Positions 32,808 through 42,648 of a stretch of 64,000 nucleotides of DNA are shown piece by piece. How positions within the stretch are numbered: position 1 is the stretch's first letter; the number at the start of each line of letters is the position of its first letter. Position numbers and translations under genes: made by a program. Origin of the DNA: Triglochin maritima (Eukaryota > Streptophyta > Magnoliopsida > Alismatales > Juncaginaceae); NCBI GenBank assembly GCA_963682175.1, contig OY821775.1, positions 30,316,053 to 30,380,052 of the forward strand. The letters run 5' to 3'. The notes under the pieces are model-generated. The model saw only the letters and a list, made by a program, of their open reading frames with translations, ran no database searches and was not told the DNA's origin.

Positions 32808-34219
32808 TGATTGACATCATTTCATGCTCATATTTGTATCTTATATCCATTATCTTTCACCTAAACAATGCTATGTCACGAGTTTTATGTTTAGTTTTCA
32901 GGAATAAATAGGTTTGAAGAGATGAAGCATAAAAGGACCCAAAAGCTGGGAAAAAGGACTGAATTGTGAGATCTAGGGACCAAGATGCAAGGGAGAATGA
33001 CCTGAACGCAAGACAGAAGGACCTAAGAGCAAAAAAGAATACTCCACATCATCATGGGGAGTATTTTAGCAATTCGATTCGGGTCGGAGCTCCAATAAAC
33101 AAAGTACATGCATCCAAGACCACCAAATACACCAAGCAAAGCCCAGAATAAATTCGAGCCGGATCCAGACCATATAGACTGCCAATTGGCGGTCCAAGAC
33201 CGCTAATTGGCGGTCCATTTTGGCCCAAATCCGCCAAGTTTTCTCCTGGACGTGTATTAATATTTGTTTAGGCTATTTGTGGAATTGGTTTAGTCCCACA
33301 TCGGGGGATTGTCCCGGATTGCCTTTTTCTTTGGCTATAAATAGAACTCTTCACCTTCCATTGTAATCACTCCATATTTTAAGTGGCTATTCTTCCTACT
33401 AGAAGTGAGGCCTTGAAGCACACACTAAAGTAGGAGGATGCTACTTGAAATGTGAGTCATTTTATCAATAAAGTTTTGTGTTTCTTTCATTGTTTGTTTA
33501 TGCTTCTTTTATTGTTTGTGCATGTTTTAGTTTAATCGTCTTTTATTTCTAGCTCAGTTTTAATATGCTTTCTTTGGTTAGTTTAATAATTAGTGTAATG
33601 TTTAGTGAGTAGTTCCATCCCCTTTGGGGGTGGAGTAGATGTACATACATGCATTAGAGAATGGGATGAATCCTTTATTTTTGATGTGTTGATAAAACAT
33701 GAATGTATGCTTGCTTGTTTAGGATAGAATTTATAACCTGATGAGTTTTGCCAAAATGATTAGACACCTCTCATGCTTGTTTAGGTTCTGAAATAAACAA
33801 CTTGCATATGTAAATGTTAATCAACTAAGTTGGTGAATAGATTGATAGGTTTTGTCATAACATTTAGACACTTCCTATGCTTGATAAACACCACCTTCAT
33901 GTGCTTAAAGAATGTATTCTACACCCACCGCTTTGCATGTGTGCACTCACTCCACCCCTTAGGGGTTTTCCCATTTCTGTATTCCAGCATTCTTCTTTTG
34001 TTCTTTGCTTAGTTGTCATTTCATTGTTTGTTTTTTTTGTTCGCATTTCATACTTCTTAGCGTAGTTTAGTGTAGAGTACCATAATCAATCTTTCTCCCC
34101 CAATTTTTGCCACTTGATTTCGTACAAGCAAGAGACTGCTCACCTCCCTGAGGACGACCCGTACTTGCCACCGTTTCATCGTGGGCGTGCACTTGCGGTT
34201 TTAATTAAAACGTTCAACA
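32808..34219 (+). repeat. Solo LTR of the gag-only family
   Basis: Starts TGATTGACATC at 32808, ends CAACA at 34219, and is flanked by perfect TCATT duplications (32803-32807, 34220-34224). It is colinear with the copy B LTR but in the opposite orientation. TATA box at 33336-33343; dyad pair at 33177 and 33198. The paired direct flanks with no internal region show LTR-LTR recombination removed the body. Confidence 0.95.
33177..33215. promoter_or_regulatory. Paired LTR dyads, 21-bp offset, solo LTR
   Basis: GACTGCCAATTGGCGGTC at 33177 and GACCGCTAATTGGCGGTC at 33198, about 120 bp upstream of the TATA box. The same spacing as in copies A and B. Confidence 0.85.
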
Positions 34220-34224
34220 TCATT

Positions 34225-35852
34225 TATATAATTGTATACATGAATTATTACTAAAATTTGATACCAATTTTATTTCATTTTCAAAATTTCAAAAATAAAT
34301 GTTAGAAATGATTAAAATTTATTAAAATGTAATCTTACAATATATATTCTCATGGTTAATCTTTATTATATAGTTTTATTGTATAATTTTGTAACATATT
34401 GTCATGGGTTTTTTAAACACTCCTATAGATTAATTTTTAAATTTTGATTTAGGGTTTTGGTTAATTTTTTTTTGTAATTATGGATGGTAGAAGGTTATTG
34501 AGGGAAAATATTTCCCTTTTCTACGGATTACACAAACACAAGGAACATTCCAACGTTAGATGACCTTTTGTTTGCATTGTCGACGACAATTTTTTCTTGA
34601 ATTACATAAATTATACTGGATATTCTTGTGTGACTTGTTAATTCTATTTATTTTGATTCTCTTCATTCATGAAATTGCGTTGGTAAGTATCTCAGACTAG
34701 AAGACAAATAACATTCAAATAGTACAATTTTAATTACTTTAAAACTTCAGGTTACATACACCCGACAACTAAAACAGAAGATGACAAATACTTGTGCAAA
34801 ATAACATGACTAAATTACATGTCCACGAGCCCATGTCTTGATTGTTTTGATCCGAAGGGGTCATAGATTTGTTTGCAAGATAGAGTTTTCGAAGATGGTT
34901 TTGAACCTATTCAAGCAGACATGTCTAATTAACGCTGGTTGGTTTGGTAGTTCTACAAAACCAATCTAACGTTAAAATGCTTTGCTCTAGAAGCCCAATC
35001 TAACGTCAAAAGGGTTTTCTAGCAAACCAAACTAACACCAAATCCATTGGAAGTGAGTGCTCCGAGTATATTGCGTTTGCAAGCGCACCAGATAATACGG
35101 TTACGCTTCATAGTCTGTCGGCTTCTCACCAACATCGGGTGGACTATGTTTATGCAAGATCCTCTGATTATGTAATCTTCATCATCGCTGGAGTAGGGAT
35201 CATTCTAATGTGGAAGGTCATTTTTTCGTGATAGAAGCGAACTGAAATGGTATTGGGTGTGAGACTAAGATGGCCAGGGAACACCGAAATATGACTTGCG
35301 ACGGGAGGAATTTAAATACCCCATAACGCTGTTCTGAAAGGTTACGTCCAATCACATTAAGATGTCCTCAAGAGATCCGTTGGTTTCATTTTGGTGCGAC
35401 TTTCTATTTCGTGGATTTTTTATGATGCCTCATTTCATAAGATTTGAAGCACGAATCTGTCCTTTAAACAGATGTTTGTTTATTAAACTTTAAATAGCAG
35501 ACATGTCCTTTCAAGGACGGACTAATGTGTCCTTTAAGGCACGAGTCTGCATTTGAATCTCGAAAGTCAAAAGGGTCCTAACACGACAAGCCTATCCTCA
35601 AAAGGACTCTTATGTCCTTTAAAACAAATTGCTCAGCTTTAAACCTCAAGTTTGTCCTTTACACCTCAAGTATGCCCTTTAAAGCACAAGTCCATTGCTT
35701 AACGAGGGATTTCGGAGGCCGAGGAGTGTTTGGTCGTCCAAGTAGCACATTTAACTCAATAGTAAATACTTCTAAATCCAATTTCTCAAATTCCAATTCA
35801 ATCAAAATTTTTATTTCAAATCCAAATCCCGACTAATTCTGAGGATCGTATT
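34225..35852. mobile_element. GRF-family fragment and Gypsy leader
   Basis: 34480-34560 resembles 10130-10210, and 35440-35700 is dense in TGTCCTTTAAA motifs. A minus-strand start at 35221 (ATGACCTTCC context, as in the other copies) leads into a decayed acidic segment with a SSDDEDY-like stretch. The last 120 bp before 35853 are the leader of the Gypsy element whose LTR starts at 35868. Confidence 0.4.
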
Positions 35853-35864
35853 GCTCTGATACCA
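35853..35864 (-). promoter_or_regulatory. Primer-binding site, tRNA-iMet type
   Basis: The plus strand reads GCTCTGATACCA, so the minus strand shows TGGTATCAGAGC, the standard site for initiator methionine tRNA. It lies three bases from the LTR end at 35868 and proves that this LTR is a 5' LTR read on the minus strand. Confidence 0.85.
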
Positions 35865-35867
35865 AAT

Positions 35868-36193
35868 TGTAACGTACCCGAAAATAGCGGAAAATTTAAA
35901 CAATAATAAAGACCGTCAACGGTCAACACAGGGCACGTCACGGAAAACAAACCAACATATATATAAAATATATAAGATAAAGACCCACGTGGAAGTCAAC
36001 TATATAAATGAGTCAACTGTGATTACAACAAAAGTGAATATACATGTAATCACTACCTCAAACAAAAGAAGATATAAAAGAGAACAGGATCTGATCCCGG
36101 GGGCACTCTCCTCGGTCACCACCTGACTCTAATGCTACTCGCTACCTGAAATGAAAACAAACAAACATGCCTGAGTTCCCTGCAGGAACCCCG
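35868..36193 (-). repeat. Gypsy 5' LTR, end part
   Basis: In minus sense it ends CCGCTATTTTCGGGTACGTT plus ACA, next to the primer site. The LTR is interrupted at CCCCG by the Copia element and resumes at 42649. Together the parts make 2011 bp, close to the 2132-bp solo LTR at 25721, to which it is related. Confidence 0.85.
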
Positions 36194-37691
36194 TGTTGGC
36201 TTTTTAGCCTTAATCTTTATTTAGTTTTGATGATTAAGTAATCTAATCTTAATCTATATTTAATCAATCAACCTAGACAATCAAAGTAAGCAAACATGAA
36301 TACATGCATTGCATATATATTCGCGTACTTGCGATATTCTTAATAGGTTGATGAGAATCATGCTAAGGAGCTTGGGGACAAGAAGATAAAGACTCAAGAC
36401 ATGTAATCAAGCTTTGGACCAATATGTAATGTAGTATAATTTGAGTCCTAAGGATTAATGTAAACTTGAGCACATTAGGATTCTGTCACGTATCCCCACG
36501 GTTAACAGAACCCTTCTCGGTAAATCGAATCTTGTAGAGTTCGGTCCACCAAACACCTTGCGGTCAACCGTGTAGAATCCTTTAGGTGTTCCCTGGAATA
36601 ACCACCTCGGTATACCGAACCGCCTTCGGTAGACCAAATTAGCCTGGACCGGTTTTGGACTTTGCTCCAACGGTCGTATGTAAATCTTGACCTAAAGCCA
36701 AATTGACTTATCCATATTCGGTACACCGAACTTCATTCGGTCAACCGAATCATATTGCTTTAGGTGACCAACGGCTATTTAACTTGACCATTATCGGTAA
36801 ACCAATCTCCCACGCTTTGTCAGCGCAATTCCCGCACTACTTCGGTATACCGAAGTATACACGGTCAACCGAACTTGAGTAGATCAGAGCCCAATCAATT
36901 CTACTGTCCACCTTGGAACGGTGAACCGAATGGACTTCGGTGAACCGAATTTAATTAGAGCTAAATAGATAAAAGCTACTGGAGGTTGGTGAACGGTGAT
37001 CCGATACATAATCGGTCAACCGAGTTCTTTGTTCAGACCAATGTTTCGGACTACCGTGTGGATAACGGTCGACCGAATCTGTCTCGATTTCTGGCCGAGC
37101 TTAAGTTACAGCTTGCTTTCTCATTGGTCCATTCCCCACCAACTCCCAAACGGCTAGATGAGCTTGAAGGCTTATAAATAGGACCTCATTTGGTTGCTTT
37201 GGACATCTTGAGCACTTCCTATCTATCCAATACTCAAAGCCAAATCCTCTCCATCTTCAAGCTCTCAATCCACAACACTCAAGCCTAAACTTCACCACTT
37301 GCATATCCAATTCCATATCATATCCAAGTGTGCTCAAGTATAGAGTGTTAGTTAGATTGTGATTCCAATTCCTTATTCAAGAATCACCAAGTTGTAAAGC
37401 TTCGAGGAAGCTCCCTCTCGGGTTGAGAGAGGCGAGGTTGTTCGCGAGGCTCGGTGGTGTAAACGGCGTTGGTCTCGGCCCGGAACGGAGATCGGTTAGT
37501 GGAACCGTAAGAGAGGCTCGGGGGATCGAACGAGGCTTGCGAGGAGGACTAGGACCCGGGTGTGGGTGCCGAACCTCTCTAAACTCCGGTGTCGACGAAT
37601 TTGTGGTTTGCAATTGTCTCTTCCTTAATCCTTCGATTAGTATTTTTAATTCCGTATTTTTCTATCGATTAGAGGGCCATAGATCCTAACA
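36194..37691 (+). repeat. Copia 5' LTR
   Basis: TGTTGGC at 36194 to CCTAACA at 37691. TATA box at 37173-37180, preceded by eight dyad pairs (36499-37075). Followed after two bases by the primer site. Confidence 0.93.
36499..37075. promoter_or_regulatory. Eight dyad pairs with 19-bp offset, Copia 5' LTR
   Basis: CGGTNNACCG-type dyads start at 36499/36518, 36542/36561, 36608/36627, 36719/36738, 36843/36862, 36919/36938, 36994/37013 and 37047/37066. Every pair is offset by 19 bp while the distance between pairs varies from 43 to 124 bp. The two central bases vary (TA, AA, CC, CA, AT, AG, GA, CG), whereas the CGGT and ACCG arms are kept. Confidence 0.88.
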
Positions 37692-37693
37692 AT

Positions 37694-37706
37694 TGGTATC
37701 AGAGCC
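37694..37706 (+). promoter_or_regulatory. Primer-binding site, tRNA-iMet type, Copia
   Basis: TGGTATCAGAGCC, two bases after the 5' LTR, complementary to the 3' end of initiator methionine tRNA; the usual choice of plant Copia elements. Confidence 0.93.
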
Positions 37707-37744
37707 TTGTTAGCTAAATTTATTTTCTTAATCGAAATATTAGC

Positions 37745-39219
37745 ATGGCTCAATCTAATCATAGTGAGGGTTTATCAACTAATAAACTACCTCTTTTTAA
37801 TGGCCTAAATTATGATTATTGGAAAAAGAGGATGAAAATATATTTGCAATCTCATGATTTAAATTTTGGACTTTTATTTTAAAATCATACACCCCACCAA
37901 ATGATGATGAGATTATTTCATTACCTAAACCCAAAATTAAGGAGGCGGAAATTAATGCCCGCATTATGAATATGTTATATTGTGGTTTAAATGAAAATGA
38001 ATATAATCGAGTGAGAGGGTGTGAAAGTGCATATGAAATTTGGCACACATTAGAAATGCATCATGAGGGGTCCACTAGATTAAAAGAAACTAGGATTAAT
38101 CTACTCATGCATAAATATGAATTGTTTCATATGCAACCCGGTGAAAACATAAGCGAGATGCACACTCGCTTCCCCGAAATTATTAACTCCCTTAGTGGTC
38201 TTGGAAAGATTTTTAGCAAGGGAGAAATGACAAGGAAGATTCTCCGGTCTCTCAACGACGATTGGGAAGAAAAGACAACCGCAATAGAAGAAGCGCAAGA
38301 TCTAACGAAATTGTCGGTTGAAGAACTCATGGGAAGTCTCATGACATATGAGATACAAATGAAAGACCGAAATGAGAAGAGAGTCAAGAAATCCTTAGGG
38401 CTACACGCCGTCGCCAATTCGATCAAAGAAGATAGTGATATCGAAGAACAATTGGTGACACATAAATTCAAGGAATTTCTCAAAGAAGAGAAAGAAAGAA
38501 GAAAAGAGAAGAAGAAGAGCAAGAGAAAAGAGAAGAAGAAGAAAGCTCTTAAAGCTACTTGGGACACTTCATCATCTTCATCAATTGAAGGCGAATTCGC
38601 CTCAATGTGCTTCATGGCAATAGAAGACGATGATAGTGCGGTATCTTCTTTCTCTAGTCGTGATTCAATTGATTCAAATGCATATAATGAACTTCAATGT
38701 GAATTCAATGAATTACTTGAAAATTTTGAGAAAATTTGTCAAAAGAATAAACTAGCAAGAAAGAAAATCAATGAGCTACAATCTCAAATTGAATCTATCA
38801 TGAATGATAAGAATGAATTACTTGCTAGTCATGATAAAATTGCATTAGAGAACACTCAATTGATTGATGAAATTGCAACTCTAAAGGCAAAACCTTCATG
38901 TAGTGTTGATATTCAAGATCTAATTGCTAAGAATGTTCAATTACAAAAGGATCTTGAAAAATTCACAAGTGGAAAGAAAATGCTTGATATGCTTATTGGT
39001 AGTCAAAGACAATCACTAGATAAACATGGTATAGGTTTTTATGCTAATAACTTTAAGAACCATGTTATTCACACTACTTTGAATGGAAAGCATTTTGTAG
39101 TGAATAAAACTTCCTCAAGTATTTGGGCACCTAAAACCAAAATGGTTTGGGTTCCAAAAACTAACATGATTGGACCCAAGCAAAAATGGGTACCAAAATC
39201 TTCAATTGTAGGTACTTGA
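37745..39219 (+). pseudogene. gag: Copia gag with one frameshift
   Basis: The ATG at 37745 starts the N-terminal block LPLFNGLNYDYWKKRMKIYL found in Copia gag proteins; after about 44 codons a stop is reached, and a one-base shift near 37865-37880 restores the main frame, which stays open to 39219 (417 aa from its first Met). This contains the gag-polypeptide domain (EIWHTLEMHHEGSTRLKETR, then LSVEELMGSLMTYE), a lysine-rich linker, a long coiled coil (LARKKINELQSQIESIM and following) and the PKTKMVWVPK tail. The CCHC zinc knuckle expected in the lysine-rich linker is missing, so RNA binding may be impaired. The frame ends where protease would begin. Confidence 0.88.
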
Positions 39220-39337
39220 AGGAGGAAATCGGTGGTGACCGGATGAGCTTAAAAGAAAATTTTAAAGCCGGTTGCATCACCGAATACGGGTTGAGTCAAT
39301 TCAAAGCGCCACGACGGTATAAATTTTGATTGATTCT

Positions 39338-40613
39338 TGATGCATTGCATACATTGCATCATATGTCTTTCATTTAGAGTGTTTTTATATAAATAAATGC
39401 TACTAAGGTATTGTTTTGAGCAATTGTGCAGAATTCAGGAGTTACAATGCAATTTACCAATATTCGAGCTAAAACGCGTGCAATGGACTTAGATGGATCA
39501 TAAAGACCAATTAGATAGAGATTCAAGCTCAACTTGAAGTCCAATTGATTGCATCAGAAGTCAGGGACTTGATCGCAAATTGGAAGGACTAAAATGTTAT
39601 TTTGGAGGAATATTCAAGAAGAAATCAAATTCGGATCTCCAAAGATATGCAATAATTGATTTATACACGTGGAGGCCACCTACAACATACCAAAAACACA
39701 CCCACAAAAGCACGAAGTGATCTGGACCATCCATGCGGCGGAATCGCCGCATCTAACGGTCAATATGCGGTGGAATCGCCGCATGGGTTGCGATCCGTGC
39801 CTCCTATTTTCGTCCAATTGTGTAGTAACACGTGTCCTTCCCGATGCATACTTAGGGTTTCTTGTATCGGCTATAAATAGCCCCGAAATATTGTGTAAGA
39901 GGAGCTTTTTGTATTAGATTTTAAAGCAATAAAATTCTGCCCTTTTAATTCTCCATTATCTTTGTCTTTTGTAAGCTTAGTTTTAGATTAATGTTTCTTG
40001 TTCTTAATTCCAGTAGAGTAATTTAGTTGTTCTTTATTTTTCTCTTAGAATAATTTGTTGCGTGCTTAGAATAATTGCTTTTACTTTCGTAGATCGTAGT
40101 TTAGTATAATATTTTCCTTTTTTTTTCGTATTCTCTCGATGATCTCCATGACCCCTTCTCCTCATCTTCTCCCCATGGGTTTCTAAAACCCTCCAAAGGG
40201 TGGGGGTGACGGATTTAGGGTTAGAGAAGAGAGATCGTTTTTATTTTAATTTCTTGTTAGTGTTTTGATCATATGAGTTTTTGTTAAATCAATTATCATA
40301 TGATGCTTAATATCTCACTTGATTTATAATAATTTTCGTAATCTCTAATCTAACTTGAAGATTCATAACTCCCACCCACTGGACTCTCGTCCATAGTTAT
40401 TTCTTCTTAATTTTTGTTCTTGTTGTTCTTGCTTTAGAAAGATAAAAAAAATAAAAAATTCCAAAAATCTCAAACCAACACTATTTCTCTTTTGCTTTCC
40501 TTAATCAAAGAAAATCACAAAAATATAAGAATCTCTCCCTCCTTGTGTTCGACCCGTACTTGCCACCGCTTCAACGCGGTCGTGCACTTGCGGTATAAAT
40601 AAAAATCACAACA
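39338..40613 (+). repeat. Solo LTR nested in the Copia element
   Basis: 1276 bp from TGATGCATTGC to AATCACAACA, flanked by perfect ATTCT duplications (39333-39337, 40614-40618). The U5-like end (ACCCGTACTTGCCACCGCTT region, 40551-40594) is shared with the gag-only family although the rest is different, so it is a related but separate family. TATA box at 39872-39879; dyad pair at 39733/39765. Confidence 0.93.
39733..39784. promoter_or_regulatory. Paired 20-bp dyads, 32-bp offset
   Basis: ATGCGGCGGAATCGCCGCAT at 39733 and ATGCGGTGGAATCGCCGCAT at 39765, about 90 bp upstream of the TATA box. The offset is close to three helical turns. Confidence 0.8.
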
Positions 40614-40618
40614 ATTCT

Positions 40619-41101
40619 AATCTAAATTTTAGAGCTTAATAGACATATCTTATGATATAATTCAATGCATATCTTATACCCTATTCATTGCATATCGTAT
40701 AACAACATCCATAATCATAAATGTAAAATTGTAAAATGGATGTTAAATAGGCTAAGAGGGACAATAGAAATGCACTTAATTGTTAATACTCATTGTTGCT
40801 ATTTAGCCTAATTGATAGGGGGAGCCTTAAAGTACAAAATCATATAATTAAGGGGGAGAGTTAGATATCTCTTACCTTTGCATCAAATGTTTAATGTTTG
40901 CTCTTTTGATTGATGTCAAAGGGGGAGAAGAATTATCATGAGCTTCAATTTTAAATAAACTATGCATGTTGTTAGGGGGAGAAATCTTGTAAATGCATAG
41001 ATTACATATACGTTAAGAAACAAAACATATAGAAAGGGGAGAAATACAATTGAACACAAAATATTAAGATATAGATTTGTCATCATCAAAAAGGGGGAGA
41101 T
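40619..41101 (+). other. Copia 3' non-coding region with six GGGGGAG tracts
   Basis: Purine tracts with GGGGAG or GGGGGAG cores occur at about 40817, 40852, 40919, 40973, 41034 and 41092. The last (AAAAAGGGGGAGAT) touches the 3' LTR and is the polypurine tract. The repetition is shared with the older relative at 7260-7513. Confidence 0.8.
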
Positions 41102-42643
41102 TGTTGGCTTTTTAGCCTTAATCTTTTTTAGTTTTGATGATTAAGTAATCTAATCTTAATCTATATTTAATCAATCAACCTAGACAATCAAAGTAAGCAA
41201 ACATGAATACATGCATTGCATATATATTCGTGTACTTGCGATATTCTTAATAGGTTGATGAAGAATCAAGCTAAGGAGCTTGGGGACAAGAAGATAAAGA
41301 CTCAAGACATGTAATCAAGCTTTGGACCAATATGTAATGTAGTATAATTTGAGTCCTAAGGATTAATGTAAACTTGAGCACATTAGGATTCTGTCCCGTA
41401 TCCCCACGGTTAACCGAACCCCACTCGGTAAACCGAATCATGTAGAGTTCGGTCCACCGAACACCTTGCGGTCAACCGTGTAGAATCCTTTAGGTGTTCC
41501 CTGGAATAACCACCTCGGTATACCGAACCGCCTTCGGTAGACCGAATTAGCCTGGACCGGTTTTGGACTTTGCTCCAACGGTCGTATTTAAATCTTGACC
41601 TAAAGCCAAATTGACTTATCCATATTCGGTACACCGAACTTCATTCGGTCAACCGAATCATATTGCTTGAGGAGACCAACGGCTATTTAACTTGACCGTT
41701 ATTGGTTAACCATTCTCCCACGCTTTGTCAGCACAAAACCCGCGCATACTTCGGTCTACTGAAGTAGAGACGGTCAACCGAACCTAGCATAAACAGAACC
41801 CTACCAAACTTACTGTCCATTTTGGAACGGTTAACCGAATCATATTCGGTACACCGAAAAACATTAGGGTTGCTAGTTAGAGAGCTACTGGAGTTGAGTG
41901 AGCGGTTCACCGAATAGAATTCGGTAAACCGAAACGACCATCTTCGGTAATCCGTTGGGTTAACGGTCTACCGAAGAGCGTGCAAATTCTGCCCGAACTT
42001 TTGTCACATCATCACATTTCATCGGTCAACTTTCTCACCCACTCCCCAACGACTCTAAGAGCTTTGAAGCCTATATAAGGACCTCATTAGAAGCACAACA
42101 AAAGTACTACACTCTCCAAACATCAAGTATCCTTGTGCTATCTTTCCCAAACCTTCAAAGCTCAAATCCTATACACTCAAGCCAAAACTTCACCACTTGT
42201 ATTCCTAGATCCATATCATAATCCAAGTGTGCTCAAAGTTAGAGTGTCATTAGCAAGAGTTGTGATTCCATTCTTTCATCCAAATCACAAGAGTTGTAAT
42301 AGCTTCAAGGAAGCTCCCTCTCGGGTTGTGAGAGGAGACACGGGCGAGGCGAGGTTGTTCGCGAGGCTCGGGTTTGTAAAGGCGTTGATCTCGGCCCGGT
42401 AACGGAGATCGTATAGTGGAAACCACAAGTGAGGCTCGAGGGACGAGCGGGGATTGTGAGTGAGGACTAGGACCCGGGGAGGGTGCCGAACCTCGTTAAA
42501 TCGGGCGTCGACTTCAACGTTGGTTTGCAAGTTCTCTATCTCTTAGAATAACCCTTGCATGATTAGTTGTTAGTTCGTAATTAGTTTTTAATTCCGCATC
42601 TTGTTTAATTACGATCACTAGAGGGCCCCTTAAGATCCTCACA
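41102..42643 (+). repeat. Copia 3' LTR
   Basis: 1542 bp from TGTTGGC to CTCACA. TATA-like TATATAAG at about 42072. It carries the same eight 19-bp dyad pairs as the 5' LTR although many other positions differ. Confidence 0.93.
41407..41973. promoter_or_regulatory. Eight dyad pairs with 19-bp offset, Copia 3' LTR
   Basis: Pairs start at 41407/41426, 41450/41469, 41516/41535, 41627/41646, 41752/41771, 41828/41847, 41903/41922 and 41945/41964, all exactly 19 bp apart. Confidence 0.88.
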
Positions 42644-42648
42644 CCCCG

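Larger units (their letters stand above)
36194..42643 (+). mobile_element. Copia retrotransposon with gag but no pol
   Basis: A 6450-bp element flanked by CCCCG duplications (36189-36193, 42644-42648). It has a 1498-bp 5' LTR, iMet primer site, gag, polypurine tract and 1542-bp 3' LTR. Nothing between gag and the 3' LTR encodes protease, integrase, RT or RNase H; that interval instead holds a solo LTR of another family. The LTRs differ by many substitutions and indels, so the insertion is older than copy B. It would depend on proteins from an autonomous relative. Confidence 0.93.

Noticed and set aside
37377..37689. Opposed 78- and 88-codon frames in the Copia LTR
   Set aside because: They cover the GC-rich LTR region behind the TATA box, and the equivalent frames are broken in the 3' LTR.
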